From Terribacillus sp. FSL K6-0262 (GTDB lineage: Bacteria > Bacillota > Bacilli > Bacillales > Amphibacillaceae), in NCBI RefSeq assembly GCF_037977385.1, contig NZ_CP150277.1, positions 1,775,001 through 1,839,000 of the forward strand: 64,000 nucleotides of DNA. Reading direction: 5' to 3'. Each line of letters opens with the position of its first letter. Positions within the stretch are counted from its first letter, which is position 1. Of this stretch, positions 1 through 11,480 are shown in pieces. Made by a program: the position numbers and the translations under genes. The notes beneath the pieces are model-generated. The model had not been told where the DNA came from. It saw only the letters and a program-made list of their open reading frames with translations, and searched no databases.

Positions 1-105
1 AATGGATCCAGCAGCATATTTCCGGACCATATGGAACCAAGCCTGTTCATGTAAGTGGGAATCCAAAAACATAGTGCCATTGAAATCGAATATGACGCCC
101 TTCAT
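1..105 (-). CDS. HAD-superfamily sugar-phosphate hydrolase, N-terminal fragment
   Basis: Only the first 35 codons lie in the window; the gene continues past base 1. The translation opens MKGVIFDFNGTMFLDSH, the HAD motif I (hhhDxxGT/V) in which the first Asp is the phospho-acceptor; here it reads DFNGT, so the usual second Asp is Asn. That variant is seen in several beta-phosphoglucomutase-like HAD proteins. A strong GGAGGAG ribosome site sits just upstream of the ATG at 103-105, directly after the lacR-type gene, so the two are probably co-transcribed. A role in clearing sugar phosphates from the neighbouring PTS operon is inference. Confidence 0.75.
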   Translation of the reverse strand, partial: MKGVIFDFNGTMFLDSHLHEQAWFHMVRKYAAGSI

Positions 106-117
106 TCCTTCTCCTCC

Positions 118-882
118 TTAAGCCTTCTTCGGCAGCTGAACCTCGACATATTGTTCGTAATGGGACTGAACATCTTCGCGAAGCTGATCGTCCGTTATCA
201 AATAATCCATATCGTGCAGGTTATAAAATACATAGAAGTCTTCCCGGTTGAATTTTGTATGATCGACAAGCAAGTATTTACTGCGGGAGTTGTTCAGTGC
301 GATTTGATGTGCTTCTCCTTCCTCGATACTATATGTGGAAATCTCTTCGTTATGGACCCCGTTTGCACTGATGAAAGCTTTGGTGAAATTGAGTTTTTGC
401 AAACTGCTATTGACCAGCGGTCCGACGAAGGTTCCGGTATTTTTGCGAAAATCCCCGCCGATCAGGAGGATTTCAGCTGTATCACTTTGTGTCAGGATTT
501 CAAATACCGGATAGCTGTTCGTAATGATCCTGATTTTCTTTTGGAGCAAATGACGGGCAAGCAGTTCGATTGTCGTCCCCGGCCCGAGGAAAACGGTATC
601 GCGATCGCTGACGAGAGAGGCGGCCAAGGCTGCAATCTGTGTCTTTTCCTCTACTTGGACGCCAAGCTTTTCCACATGGGATAGTTCCTGATCCATTGCA
701 TGGGTGATACTTTGTGCTCCGCCATGTATCCTTACTAACTTACCGGCCTTATCCAATTCATCTAAGTCCCTGCGGATTGTCATATCCGAAACATTCAAAT
801 CGTGGATGATATCGTTGACTGTTATGATTCCTTTTTTGTTGACGATGTCCACTATTTTTAATAAGCGCTCTCTTTTCAACAT
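118..882 (-). CDS. lacR: DeoR-family transcriptional repressor, LacR type
   Basis: About 254 residues. The N-terminal 60 residues form a DeoR winged helix-turn-helix (RRDLDELDKAGKLVRIHGGA is the family signature helix). The rest is the sugar-phosphate-sensing DeoR C-terminal domain with the conserved VFLGPGTT segment. I start it at the ATG at 880-882, which has a GAGGTG ribosome site 7 bases upstream; the GTG at 891 lies inside that site. It is divergent from lacG-lacF-lacE-ganB, and by analogy with staphylococcal and lactococcal LacR it should repress that operon until a galactose-6-phosphate-derived inducer is present. The effector is inferred, not visible. Confidence 0.85.
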   Translation of the reverse strand: MLKRERLLKIVDIVNKKGIITVNDIIHDLNVSDMTIRRDLDELDKAGKLVRIHGGAQSITHAMDQELSHVEKLGVQVEEKTQIAALAASLVSDRDTVFLGPGTTIELLARHLLQKKIRIITNSYPVFEILTQSDTAEILLIGGDFRKNTGTFVGPLVNSSLQKLNFTKAFISANGVHNEEISTYSIEEGEAHQIALNNSRSKYLLVDHTKFNREDFYVFYNLHDMDYLITDDQLREDVQSHYEQYVEVQLPKKA

Positions 883-986
883 TATTTTCACCTCGAAACT
901 TTAAACATAACTTATCATATGCAACTTTATGCAGTCAATATAAATAAACAAAATCGAACATCTTTAGTTGGATATGATTGGATTAA

Positions 987-2507
<1,521 letters not shown>

Positions 2508-2554
2508 GTGCCGGCACGGCGGACGCTGTTTGCCGTGCCATTCCAAGCAGTAGG

Positions 2555-2569
2555 ATGAAAGCGTTTTTA
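2555..2569 (+). promoter_or_regulatory. Possible cre (CcpA) site between lacG and lacF
   Basis: ATGAAAGCGTTTTTA matches the cre consensus WTGNAANCGNWNNCW except at one position. It sits right before the lacF ribosome site, an unusual but possible roadblock position. It may be chance. Confidence 0.4.
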
Positions 2570-2580
2570 GGAGGGTTAAC

Positions 2581-2895
2581 ATGACAAAGGAATCGTTGCA
2601 GATGTTAGGTTTTGAGATTGTCGCATATGCCGGGGATGCCCGCAGCTCTTTGATGAAGCTGCTGCGTGAGGTGCGTGCCGGTAACTTTGAAAATGTGGAA
2701 GCAGAGCTGAAAAGTGCCGATGAAAATCTTAAATTGGCTCATAATGCACAAACACAGATATTGGCAGAAGAGGCTGCAGGCAAGGACATGGATATCGGGT
2801 TCATCTTCATCCATGGTCAGGATCATTTGATGACGACTTTGCTTCTTCGGGAGCTCGTTCAGGACTTCGTCGAGCTCTACCGCAAAACGAGCTGA
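2581..2895 (+). CDS. lacF: PTS lactose/cellobiose-family EIIA
   Basis: 104-residue soluble EIIA of the lactose/cellobiose PTS family, about the normal length. It passes phosphate from HPr to the EIIB domain of the next gene. The motif FIHGQDHLMTT carries the phospho-accepting His at residue 78, the same position as in lactococcal LacF; Asp81 is the conserved trimer/metal residue. The ribosome site is TTTTAGGAGGG. It is the second gene of the lac operon and lies 15 bases before lacE. Confidence 0.92.
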   Translation: MTKESLQMLGFEIVAYAGDARSSLMKLLREVRAGNFENVEAELKSADENLKLAHNAQTQILAEEAAGKDMDIGFIFIHGQDHLMTTLLLRELVQDFVELYRKTS

Positions 2896-2910
2896 TAAGG
2901 GGGAAGTGGG

Positions 2911-4608
2911 ATGAAAGGAATAATCGGTCAAATTGAAAAAGGGAAGCCATTTTTCGAAAAGGTTTCCCGCAATATCTATCTGGGAGCAGTGCGTGACGGC
3001 TTCCTGACAGCGATGCCGGCTATTTTATTTGCGAGTATTTTCATCCTTTTGGCAGCTTTGCCGGAGGTGCTGGGCTTTGCCTGGCCGGAAAATGTCTCGA
3101 CATGGCTATGGAAGGTATATAACTACTCCATGGGTGTGGTGGGCCTGCTTGTTTCTGCTACCACTGCCAGAAGCTTAAGTGAGTCCATGAATCGGAAGAT
3201 GCCGAAGAACAAAGTGATCAACTCGACATCCGCAATGCTGGCTTCAATCGTTGGCTTCATGCTTTTGAGTGTCTCGCAGATAGATGGAGGATTCTCTTCC
3301 GAATACATGGGAACGAAAGGTTTATTGGCATCATTTGTATCCGCTTTCATAACAGTTAATGTCTATCGTTTCTGTGTGCTGAAGAATATTACGATCAAAA
3401 TGCCGAAAGAAGTGCCGGGAACCATCTCGCAGACATTCAAGGATATGTTTCCCTTCGCCTTCTCTGTCCTTGGCATGGTGTTGATCGACTTGATCGTTCG
3501 GTCAGCGTTGAATGTGCCATTTGCCGAGGCTCTTGTCAAACTGCTTTCTCCTTTATTCACAGCAGCAGATGGTTATCTTGGGATTATGATCATCTGGGGC
3601 ATGATGGCGTTCTTCTGGTTTGTCGGTGTACATGGTCCATCCATTGTGGAGCCTGCCATTGCAGCCATCATTTATGTCAATGTCGAGGCGAACCTTCAGC
3701 TTTATAATGCGGGGGAACACGCATCCAATGTACTGACAGTAGGACTTGGGAACTTTGTCGGGACAATGGGGGGGACAGGAGCTACACTTGTCGTCCCATT
3801 CATTTTCATGCTCCTGGCGAAATCCAAGCAGCTGAAGGCAGTAGGTAAGGCCTCCTTCATACCCGTCAGCTTTGCGGTGAATGAGCCCTTGCTTTTTGCA
3901 GCGCCGATCATCCTGAACCCGTATTTCTTCATACCATTCTTGCTCACACCGATGATAAACGTATGTATATTCAAGTTCTTCGTCGATGTCATCGGCATGA
4001 ACAGCTTCATGTACGTCCTGCCTTGGGCCACGCCGGCACCGATAGGGCTTGTGCTCGGAACCGGCATGGGATTATGGTCATTTGTGCTGGTTTTGACTTT
4101 GATCGTCGTCGATTTCCTGATATACCTGCCATTCTGTAAGGTATATGATAAAGAACTTGTCATGCAGGAGGCGCGTAACGCGCAGCTGGAAGCAGCTGCA
4201 GCAAGTACACAGCCAGCTGCGTCTGCAGCAGTGAGCGGCATTGCAGCGACGCAAGCAGCAGAATCGGAAGTGACAGCCGTATCCGATGAAGTGAAACCGA
4301 CCAACGTCCTTGTCCTCTGTGCTGGCGCAGGCACGAGTGCCATGCTGGCTAAAGCATTGACAGAAGGAGCTGAACGATTCAGTGTGCCGATTTCTGCATC
4401 TGCCGGCGCATATGGCTCCCATTATGAAATCATGCAAGACTACGATATGGTCATCCTGGCACCTCAGGTCGGATCGTATTTTGAAGATATCAAAGAAGAC
4501 ACCGATCGTCTCGGTATCAAGCTGGCAGCAACAAAAGGCGCGGAATACATCAGCTTGACCCGCGATCCGAAAAAAGCGGTGGATTACGTCATCGATCAGC
4601 TCAAATAA
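2911..4608 (+). CDS. lacE: PTS lactose-family EIICB transporter
   Basis: 565 residues. The first 420 or so are the EIIC membrane channel with about ten hydrophobic segments and the GVHGPSIVEP substrate-site motif. An Ala/Ser-rich linker (about 425-460) leads to a C-terminal EIIB domain whose VLVLCAGAGTSAM loop holds the phospho-Cys at residue 470. The C-B order and size match staphylococcal LacE. It imports and phosphorylates a beta-galactoside; given the endo-galactanase behind it, galactobiose or galacto-oligosaccharides are as likely as lactose. Start ATG 2911 has GGGGGAAGTGGG upstream. Confidence 0.92.
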   Translation: MKGIIGQIEKGKPFFEKVSRNIYLGAVRDGFLTAMPAILFASIFILLAALPEVLGFAWPENVSTWLWKVYNYSMGVVGLLVSATTARSLSESMNRKMPKNKVINSTSAMLASIVGFMLLSVSQIDGGFSSEYMGTKGLLASFVSAFITVNVYRFCVLKNITIKMPKEVPGTISQTFKDMFPFAFSVLGMVLIDLIVRSALNVPFAEALVKLLSPLFTAADGYLGIMIIWGMMAFFWFVGVHGPSIVEPAIAAIIYVNVEANLQLYNAGEHASNVLTVGLGNFVGTMGGTGATLVVPFIFMLLAKSKQLKAVGKASFIPVSFAVNEPLLFAAPIILNPYFFIPFLLTPMINVCIFKFFVDVIGMNSFMYVLPWATPAPIGLVLGTGMGLWSFVLVLTLIVVDFLIYLPFCKVYDKELVMQEARNAQLEAAAASTQPAASAAVSGIAATQAAESEVTAVSDEVKPTNVLVLCAGAGTSAMLAKALTEGAERFSVPISASAGAYGSHYEIMQDYDMVILAPQVGSYFEDIKEDTDRLGIKLAATKGAEYISLTRDPKKAVDYVIDQLK

Positions 4609-4624
4609 ATAGGAGGGGAATCTT

Positions 4625-6262
4625 TTGAAAAGGAAGCTGGCATTTCTGTTTGTCTTGCTGTTAAGTTTTTCGAGTGCTTTCGCGGCTGTCCAGCCTGCTT
4701 CTGCTGCTGGTTATGACAGCTCCTTCATACGCGGTGCAGACATATCGACACTTGCCGACATGGAGAAAGCAGGGGCCAAGTACTATGAGAATGGCGTCCA
4801 GAATGATCCTTTGCAGATTTTGAAGGATAATGGAGCCAATTATGTCAGACTGCGCATCTGGAATGATCCGAAAGATGCAGCCGGCAATACGTATGGCGCG
4901 GGTACAAATGATTTGAAAACGACAATCGAGTTATCCAAACGTGCCAAAGCAAAAGGTTTGAAAGTCCTGCTCGATTTCCATTACAGCGATTTTTGGGTGG
5001 ATCCAGGAAAACAGAATCTGCCTAAAAGCTGGCTGGGTCTGTCCTTTGATGAGCTGAATGCGAAGGGATATGATTACACGTACAGTGTTCTTGCGGAGAT
5101 GAAAAAACAGAATGTCTATCCGGATATGGTCCAGATAGGCAATGAATTGAATAGCGGCATGCTATGGCCTTATGGAAAGAGCTGGGGTGAAGGCGGCGGA
5201 GAATTCGATAGACTGGCAGCTTTCCTTAAGTCGGGCATCAAAGCGGTGAAGGATACAGAGCCAAAGGACACAACATTAATGCTGCATTTGGCAGAGGGCG
5301 GAAATTATGAGACCTTCAAATGGTGGTTTGATGAAATAACAGCGCGCAATGTCGAATACGATACAATCGGTATTTCCTATTATCCATATTGGCACGGCAC
5401 CTTGGATGACTTGGAAATGAATATGAATAACATCTCCAAGCGTTATGGAAAAGACGTCATCGTTGTCGAAACAGCATATGGAAATACAGCAGGCAATGCA
5501 GATGCTAAAGAAAATGCTTTTGGTCAGGAAGAAGCTGAAATTGCCGGGTATGCGGCGACGCCGAAAGGGCAGCATGATTTTATGAAGGATTTGGTGACAT
5601 CCATTCAGCAAGTCCCCAATGATAAAGGGACTGGATTCTTCTACTGGGAACCGCTCTGGTACGATGGAAAGGTATCATGGGCGACGGCTGCAGGGATGAA
5701 TTATCTCGGTGTGAAGGATCAGCCGGGAAATGAGTGGGATAATCAGGCTGTCTTCGATTTTAAAGGCAATGCCTTGGAAGCTTTGAAGATCTTTGGTACA
5801 CCGAATACAGCTGCGCAGACGAACTATGCCAAAAATGCCAGTTTTGAGGCTGGCGGATCTGCAGGCAGTCCATCCGATTGGGTGAAGTGGATTGCTTCGG
5901 GTACAAGCGATACAGCAGTCAAATCGGAAGGCGATGCACTGGATGGAAGCTACAAAATATCCTTCTGGGATACGAAGTCCCATGAAGCGTCCATCTATCA
6001 GCAATTGAACGGGCTATCCAGCGGCACGTATAAACTGACAGCCTGGGTGAAGGCAGGCGGTACGCATACAGACTCTGAGCTTTATGTGAAGAACGGCGGT
6101 ACACAGCTGAAACAGAGCATACCTGGTGCATTGTCCGATTGGACGAAGGTGACGATTGACAATATCAAAGTCACGGATGGCAAACTGGAGATCGGTATCT
6201 ATGATAAAGCCGAAGCAAATGCTTGGTTGAATGTCGATCATGTAAAGCTTCGGAAAAAATAA
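4625..6262 (+). CDS. ganB: Secreted arabinogalactan endo-beta-1,4-galactanase (GH53) with C-terminal binding module
   Basis: 545 residues from a TTG start at 4625 behind AATAGGAGGGG. Residues 1-28 are a signal peptide ending near PASAA. Residues 30-390 are GH53: the acid/base Glu is in QIGNELNSGMLWP and the nucleophile Glu in VIVVETAYG. Residues 400-545 form a beta-sandwich carbohydrate-binding module like those appended to other GH53 enzymes (CBM61-like). It cuts beta-1,4-galactan, the side chain of pectic rhamnogalacturonan I, outside the cell. As the last gene of the lac operon it supplies galactobiose-type products to LacE/LacF and LacG. Confidence 0.93.
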   Translation: MKRKLAFLFVLLLSFSSAFAAVQPASAAGYDSSFIRGADISTLADMEKAGAKYYENGVQNDPLQILKDNGANYVRLRIWNDPKDAAGNTYGAGTNDLKTTIELSKRAKAKGLKVLLDFHYSDFWVDPGKQNLPKSWLGLSFDELNAKGYDYTYSVLAEMKKQNVYPDMVQIGNELNSGMLWPYGKSWGEGGGEFDRLAAFLKSGIKAVKDTEPKDTTLMLHLAEGGNYETFKWWFDEITARNVEYDTIGISYYPYWHGTLDDLEMNMNNISKRYGKDVIVVETAYGNTAGNADAKENAFGQEEAEIAGYAATPKGQHDFMKDLVTSIQQVPNDKGTGFFYWEPLWYDGKVSWATAAGMNYLGVKDQPGNEWDNQAVFDFKGNALEALKIFGTPNTAAQTNYAKNASFEAGGSAGSPSDWVKWIASGTSDTAVKSEGDALDGSYKISFWDTKSHEASIYQQLNGLSSGTYKLTAWVKAGGTHTDSELYVKNGGTQLKQSIPGALSDWTKVTIDNIKVTDGKLEIGIYDKAEANAWLNVDHVKLRKK

Positions 6263-6265
6263 ACG

Positions 6266-6300
6266 AACCCCTGCAGTATATGCACTGCAGGGGTTTTCTA
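6266..6300 (+). terminator. Terminator after ganB (bidirectional)
   Basis: A 12-bp perfect stem (6266-6277 with 6284-6295) around CCCCTGCAG is followed by TTTTCT. It lies between convergent genes, so it may also serve the minus-strand gene that ends at 6301. Confidence 0.9.
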
Positions 6301-6813
6301 TTATGTGGTGAGAGCCTCCAAGGAGTCGAGGATATGATCAATCAGATTGGGGAGATCACCCATCTGATTTTCGTTTATTTTTCTATCGAAGCGCACTTCC
6401 ACTGCGTTTTGATAATGCTTTTGCTGTTTATCATATATATACTGCAGCGTTTGTTCCGGACGTCTCGGCGGTGTCCATATTTGGTTCAGGATCGATTCGA
6501 TGACAGGACACTCCGTCTCGGGATTTTCCACTGTTAAATAGAAGAAAAGGCGTAATGTACATCCGGGGTTTTTATCAGGTACTTCCAATATCTCATCCGC
6601 TAAATCAAGGAGGGATGCTTCCAGGCAGATTTCAGCGGTCACTTCCGCATTTTCCCGCAATGTGAAACCGAGCCGGAATTCACGTGACATGGAAGCCATC
6701 TCCATCCGGTCATGACGGGAAACGACAGTGATCTCCTTGTCCAGATTATCCAAATCATAGAGCTGATTCTCAAAAGCCACTTTCAAATTATCAAATACAG
6801 TAGGATCGAACAT
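6301..6813 (-). CDS. Conserved hypothetical protein, acidic, cytoplasmic
   Basis: 170 residues from the ATG at 6811-6813, which has a GAGGTCC ribosome site 8 bases upstream; a longer frame to 6903 lacks one. The protein is acidic, has no signal peptide or membrane segment and no motif I recognise. Residues 1-60 (MFDPTVFDNLKVAFENQLYD at the start) look helical, followed by an alternating hydrophobic beta pattern around CLEASLLDLADEI. It is convergent with ganB and divergent from the response regulator at 6950. Confidence 0.6.
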   Translation of the reverse strand: MFDPTVFDNLKVAFENQLYDLDNLDKEITVVSRHDRMEMASMSREFRLGFTLRENAEVTAEICLEASLLDLADEILEVPDKNPGCTLRLFFYLTVENPETECPVIESILNQIWTPPRRPEQTLQYIYDKQQKHYQNAVEVRFDRKINENQMGDLPNLIDHILDSLEALTT

Positions 6814-6949
6814 CGTGCAGGACCTCGCTTTTTCTATATGAGAAAACTCTAGCACAAGCCAGATATAGAAACAATCTTTACCAAAGGGTGCTAGTAAAAA
6901 CATTGGGTATTCGTTACAATTTCATGGAAGACGAATGAGGTGACATACG

Positions 6950-7639
6950 TTGTTTAAGATATTACTGATCGAGGATGACAAAAGTCTATTTGAAGAAATT
7001 CGGACCCGTTTGACGCAATGGTCCTATGAGGTGTATGGAATAGATGATTTCGGACAGGTGATGGAAACATTCTCATCCGTTCAGCCGGAGCTTGTACTCA
7101 TCGATATCCAGCTGCCGAGCTACGACGGTTTTCACTGGTGCCGGATGATCAGGGCGCATTCCAATGTGCCGATCATCTTCCTGTCCTCCAGGGATCATCC
7201 GATGGATATGGTCATGGCGATGCAGCTTGGCGGGGATGACTTTGTCCAGAAGCCATTTCATTTTGAGGTGCTGATCGCAAAAATCCAAGCTATTTTGCGC
7301 CGCGTCTACAATTACAGTACGGACAAAGTTACATTGAAGACATGGAATGGCGCAACGGTTGATTATGAAAAGAATGAAGTGGAAAATGATGCTGGAAAAG
7401 TGGAACTTACCAAAAATGAGATGTTCATCCTGAAGCTCCTGGTAGAGCAGAAAAACAAGATTGTCTCCCGTGAGAAGCTGATTACAAGCCTGTGGGATGA
7501 CGAACGCTTCATCAGTGATAATACATTGACGGTAAATGTGAACAGATTGAGGAAGAAACTGGATGGGATCGGCCTGGGACAGCAAATCGAAACAAAAGTG
7601 GGACAGGGTTATTGCGCGCTGGAGGCAGATAGGCCATGA
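6950..7639 (+). CDS. OmpR-family response regulator, BceR type
   Basis: 229 residues: a receiver domain (acidic pocket EDD at residues 8-10, phospho-Asp in LVLIDIQLPSYDG, Lys in FVQKPF) and a winged-helix DNA-binding domain from about 130. It starts at TTG 6950 with GAGGTG upstream. The stop overlaps the kinase start. With the kinase, ATPase and permeases that follow, it forms a Bce/Psd-type module that senses and detoxifies cell-wall-active peptides. Its target is expected to be the promoter before the ATPase at 8743. Confidence 0.88.
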   Translation: MFKILLIEDDKSLFEEIRTRLTQWSYEVYGIDDFGQVMETFSSVQPELVLIDIQLPSYDGFHWCRMIRAHSNVPIIFLSSRDHPMDMVMAMQLGGDDFVQKPFHFEVLIAKIQAILRRVYNYSTDKVTLKTWNGATVDYEKNEVENDAGKVELTKNEMFILKLLVEQKNKIVSREKLITSLWDDERFISDNTLTVNVNRLRKKLDGIGLGQQIETKVGQGYCALEADRP

Positions 7640-8637
7640 TCCGGGAGTTTCTTCGGGATAAGGCAAGCTGGCTTGGTATGTTTGTCTTGCTTTCAGGCTT
7701 GCTTGTACTGATTGCGTATGTGGATACAACGATTCCTTTCGATTCCATACTCTATATATTATTGCTGTTCTGGCTGCTGCTGATCGTCTTTCTATTTTTT
7801 CGATATCATCGTGAAACGCGTTATTATCGCGGGTTGAGGGATTGGGAGAAAAGTCTGGACGCCTCGACGCTGCCAGAACCGGATCGACCATATGAATACA
7901 TTGTTCATGAAAGCCTGCATGAACAGGTCAACTTCTTGAATCGTACTGCTGCCGATCGCCAGGAGTCATTGGAAAGGGAGAAGGATGAACTGCTTTCCTG
8001 GATCCATGAAGTGAAAACCCCGTTGACTGCCATGCAGCTGATCCTTGAGCGGGTGGAAGATGCGGCGTTGAAGCAGCAGCTGACGTATGAATGGCTGCGT
8101 GTACATATGCTGTTGGACACACAGATCCATCAAAAGCGCATTACATTTATCGAGAATGACTTATTCATCGAGAAGATTGATCTACATGCTGTCATCAGCC
8201 AGGAGATCCGGACCTTGCGCTCGTGGTGTATGCAGAAGGGAATCGGTTTCGACTTGGACCTGGAGGAGGAAGTGGTGCTGAGTGATACGAAATGGCTCAC
8301 GTTCATTATGCGGCAGTTATTATCCAATGCAGTGAAGTATAGTGAAAACAGTGATATTTCCATTTCAAGCGAGAAAGTCGATGGACATGTACGCATCCAC
8401 ATCGAAGATCGGGGCATCGGGATTGATGCAAAGGACTTGCCGCGTATATTCGATCGGGGTTTTACATCTACCATCCAACACGATAAAGCTGCCACCGGCA
8501 TGGGGCTTTATTTGACCAAAAAGGCAGCAAAACCGCTAAGGATCGAAATAGACGCAGTATCTGATTTAGGAAAAGGCACATGCTTTACGCTCACTTTCCC
8601 AAAACGAAATGAAATGGTCGGCATGATGGGCGTGTGA
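7636..8637 (+). CDS. Intramembrane-sensing histidine kinase, BceS type
   Basis: 333 residues. Two membrane segments (about 13-32 and 38-57) are joined by a very short extracellular loop, the mark of intramembrane-sensing kinases that have no input domain and read the state of a BceAB transporter. The H-box SWIHEVKTPLTAMQ holds the phospho-His; N-box LLSNAVKYS, G1 DRGIGIDAKDLPRIF and G2 TGMGLYL follow. It overlaps the response regulator by 4 bases (ATGA). Confidence 0.88.
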   Translation: MIREFLRDKASWLGMFVLLSGLLVLIAYVDTTIPFDSILYILLLFWLLLIVFLFFRYHRETRYYRGLRDWEKSLDASTLPEPDRPYEYIVHESLHEQVNFLNRTAADRQESLEREKDELLSWIHEVKTPLTAMQLILERVEDAALKQQLTYEWLRVHMLLDTQIHQKRITFIENDLFIEKIDLHAVISQEIRTLRSWCMQKGIGFDLDLEEEVVLSDTKWLTFIMRQLLSNAVKYSENSDISISSEKVDGHVRIHIEDRGIGIDAKDLPRIFDRGFTSTIQHDKAATGMGLYLTKKAAKPLRIEIDAVSDLGKGTCFTLTFPKRNEMVGMMGV

Positions 8638-8656
8638 CAGGATTGTCACACGCCTT
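8631..8656 (+). terminator. Weak hairpin after the kinase gene
   Basis: A 9-bp perfect stem (8631-8639 with 8644-8652) overlaps the kinase stop codon and is followed by only CCTTTGT. It probably separates the regulator unit from the transporter unit, which needs its own inducible promoter in 8660-8742. Confidence 0.5.
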
Positions 8657-8742
8657 TGTACATTTGTTAGCTGAAAAGCAGGAGCATATCCCGGGGCATC
8701 CGTATACTTGAGGTAACAAATCAGATAAAGAGGTGCGAATGG

Positions 8743-9504
8743 ATGGGAATTCTAGAAGCGACAAGAGTCCAGAAGAATTACGGGAATAAATTCAATAAAC
8801 AGGAGGTGCTGCGAGGAGTCGACCTTAGTATCGAGGAGGGGGAATTCGTCGGTATCATGGGGTCATCCGGATCTGGTAAGACAACGCTATTGAATGTGCT
8901 TTCGTCCATTGATCGTGCCAGCAGCGGAACGATCCTGATTCAGAATAATGAAATCACGAATATGAAAGAGAAGAAGCTGGCCGAGTTCCGGAAAAACCAT
9001 CTTGGGTTTGTCTTCCAGGACTATAACTTGCTTGATACGCTGACAGTGAAGGAGAATATACTGCTTCCGCTTTCCATCAAGAAAGTGCCGAAAAAAGAAG
9101 CAGATCGCATGTTTGCAGAAGTAGCCGACCAGCTTGGCATCACGGAGATACAAAACAAATACCCAAGTGAAATTTCCGGCGGTCAGAAGCAGCGGACATC
9201 TGCTGCCCGTGCGTTCATCCATGAGCCGAGCATCATTTTCGCTGATGAACCGACGGGAGCTTTGGATTCGAAATCGGCTTCCGACTTGCTTAATAAGCTT
9301 AGCTCGCTGAATGTCAACCGGAAAGCGACCATCGTCATGGTCACCCATGATCCGGCGGCAGCCAGCTATTGCAGCCGCGTCATTTTCATCAAGGACGGTC
9401 AGATCTATACGCAGCTGAACAAAGGCCAGCAGGAGCGCCAAGCCTTCTTCAGGGATATCATGTCCACGCAAGGTGTCCTCAGCGGGGTGCAAAATGAGCA
9501 TTAA
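8743..9504 (+). CDS. ABC transporter ATP-binding protein, BceA type
   Basis: 253-residue MacB/BceA-family ATPase. Walker A is GSSGSGKTT (about residues 40-48), signature ISGGQKQR, Walker [13 protein letters not shown]. It energises the large FtsX-like permeases encoded next and, in known Bce systems, frees lipid targets from bound antimicrobial peptide. Ribosome site AAAGAGGTG. The 3' end overlaps the permease start by 11 bases. Confidence 0.9.
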   Translation: MGILEATRVQKNYGNKFNKQEVLRGVDLSIEEGEFVGIMGSSGSGKTTLLNVLSSIDRASSGTILIQNNEITNMKEKKLAEFRKNHLGFVFQDYNLLDTLTVKENILLPLSIKKVPKKEADRMFAEVADQLGITEIQNKYPSEISGGQKQRTSAARAFIHEPSIIFADEPTGALDSKSASDLLNKLSSLNVNRKATIVMVTHDPAAASYCSRVIFIKDGQIYTQLNKGQQERQAFFRDIMSTQGVLSGVQNEH

Positions 9505-11440
9505 TAGCCTGATATTTCGCAATCTGAAGAAGAATCTCCGTAATTATTATTTGTATGTGTTTGCCCTGATTTTCAGTTCCGGTTTGTACTTTGCCTTTGT
9601 TACCCTGCAATATGATAAGTCGATGGATCCGGTGGAAGGATCGGTGAAAGGCGGAGCGGGTATCGCCACTGCTTCTGTACTCCTTGTATTTATCGTCGCT
9701 ATCTTCCTGCTGTATGCCAATACGATCTTTATCAAACAGCGCAGTAAGGAGATCGGTCTGTTTCAGCTGATCGGGATGACGAAGAATAAAATCTTCACTA
9801 TATTGAGTGCGGAAAATGCCATTCTTTATTTCGGCAGCCTCGTTTTCGGAATAATATTAGGGTTTATCGGCTCGAAGCTCTTGATCATGGTGATGTTTAA
9901 GGCTACCGGGGTGGAAGGGATAGCTTCCTTGTCCTTTTCAACAACAGCTTTTCTTCAAACCTTGATCGTATTTATTTGTATCTATGCACTCATTGCGCTG
10001 ATGAATTTGTTTTTCATTAAACGTCAGACGATCCTGTCATTGTTCCACGTGAAATCAAAGACAGAACTGACAGCAAGAAAGCTGTCTGTTTTCCAGATCA
10101 TCATCGGGATTTGCGGCATTGCCCTGATTGCGGTAGGTTATGTTGTTTCCGGAAAGCTATTCGATGGAGATTTCACCTCTATGAAGGAATTATTCGGAGT
10201 CATGTTCTTTATCTTGTTTTCTGTCATCCTTGGAACCTATTTATTCTACAAAGGGTCTGTCGCCTTCCTGGTAAGCCTTGTCAGAAAGCAAAAGGGCGGT
10301 TACCTGAACATCAAGCAGGTATTGTCCCTTTCATCCATCATGTTCCGGATGAAGTCCAATGCAACGCTTCTAACCATCATCACGACAGTATCCGCATTGG
10401 CCATCGGACTGCTTTCCTTGAGTTATATCACGTTCTATTCCGCTGAAAAAATGGCTTATAACTATACGGGTGGAGCAGATTTCTCCTTATTGACAGAAAA
10501 AGATGCCGAAGCCTTCCGTCAGGCAATGGATGATAATGATATCGCTTATACAGAAGACAAAGCGGAAGTGTATACCGTACAGCTCAATTTCGAGAAAATC
10601 CTGCAGACGGAGCTGGAGCTGAACTTTAATGCTTCCATGATGGATACGGCTGTCATCAGCGAGAAGGCAGCAGGGTTGGATGTGGCGCCGGATGAGCTGA
10701 AATTGACCGGCTATAATGAGCTGCTGCAGCGTTTCATGTCTCTGAAGGACAAGGGAGATGTAGTTATCCATGGGAAAGAGAAGGAAACAGCACTGCATTA
10801 TACAGGCATGGAGGACGAATACCCGATTTCTAATTATTACACCATGGGCGGATTGCCGACAATGATAGTCGATGACGCACTGTTCCAGGAGCTGAAGCAG
10901 GATATCAATCCAGATTTGAATCAAGGCTATCACTGGTATTTCGGTTATACGATTGAAGATGATGATCAATTGACAAAGGCGAATGCTATATTCAATGATT
11001 TGGATTTTGAGGCAAAGGATAATAGTGAATCCAGAATCGACGCCGCTAAGGAGCAGAAATCGACGATGGGCTTGGCTTTATTCATTGTAGGATTCCTCGG
11101 CCTGACATTCCTGATCACGTCTGGCTGTATCCTGTACTTCAAGCAGATGGATGAAGCAGAAAGCGAGAAACCAAATTATACGATCCTCCGCAAGCTTGGC
11201 TTCACGACTGCGGATCTTCGCCGGGGCATCCAGCGCAAGCAACTGTTCAACTTCGGTATTCCGCTTGTCCTCGGGCTCATGCACAGCTATTTTGCTGTCC
11301 AGTCCGGCTGGTTCCTGTTCGGTTCGGTGATGATGACACCGATGATCATCGTAATGATCATTTATACAATTCTGTATTCGATCTTTGGCATCCTTTCTGT
11401 TGTCCATTACAACAAAGTCATTAAACAATCACTTTCATAA
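9494..11440 (+). CDS. Bce-type ABC permease, first copy
   Basis: 648 residues starting at ATG 9494 (GGGGTG ribosome site). Ten membrane segments are expected: one after [16 protein letters not shown], a group at about 55-320, a large extracellular domain at about 320-530 that binds the peptide-lipid complex, and three at the C-terminus. The family motif YCxxLRKLGF appears as [19 protein letters not shown]. It pairs with the ATPase upstream and signals to the intramembrane kinase. Confidence 0.88.
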   Translation: MSINSLIFRNLKKNLRNYYLYVFALIFSSGLYFAFVTLQYDKSMDPVEGSVKGGAGIATASVLLVFIVAIFLLYANTIFIKQRSKEIGLFQLIGMTKNKIFTILSAENAILYFGSLVFGIILGFIGSKLLIMVMFKATGVEGIASLSFSTTAFLQTLIVFICIYALIALMNLFFIKRQTILSLFHVKSKTELTARKLSVFQIIIGICGIALIAVGYVVSGKLFDGDFTSMKELFGVMFFILFSVILGTYLFYKGSVAFLVSLVRKQKGGYLNIKQVLSLSSIMFRMKSNATLLTIITTVSALAIGLLSLSYITFYSAEKMAYNYTGGADFSLLTEKDAEAFRQAMDDNDIAYTEDKAEVYTVQLNFEKILQTELELNFNASMMDTAVISEKAAGLDVAPDELKLTGYNELLQRFMSLKDKGDVVIHGKEKETALHYTGMEDEYPISNYYTMGGLPTMIVDDALFQELKQDINPDLNQGYHWYFGYTIEDDDQLTKANAIFNDLDFEAKDNSESRIDAAKEQKSTMGLALFIVGFLGLTFLITSGCILYFKQMDEAESEKPNYTILRKLGFTTADLRRGIQRKQLFNFGIPLVLGLMHSYFAVQSGWFLFGSVMMTPMIIVMIIYTILYSIFGILSVVHYNKVIKQSLS

Positions 11441-11441
11441 G

Positions 11442-11467
11442 GGGCTGCATGCAGCCCTTTTCTTTTT
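11442..11467 (+). terminator. Attenuator-like terminator between the two permease genes
   Basis: The 16-bp perfect palindrome GGGCTGCATGCAGCCC (11442-11457) is followed at once by TTTTCTTTTTT. It has every feature of an intrinsic terminator, yet the second permease starts only 14 bases later, so it should lower expression of that gene relative to the first. Confidence 0.8.
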
Positions 11468-11480
11468 TGGGAGGTGTCAT

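Noticed and set aside
118..891. GTG 889-891 as the start of the LacR-type gene
   Set aside because: The GTG is part of the GAGGTG ribosome site of the better ATG at 880-882.
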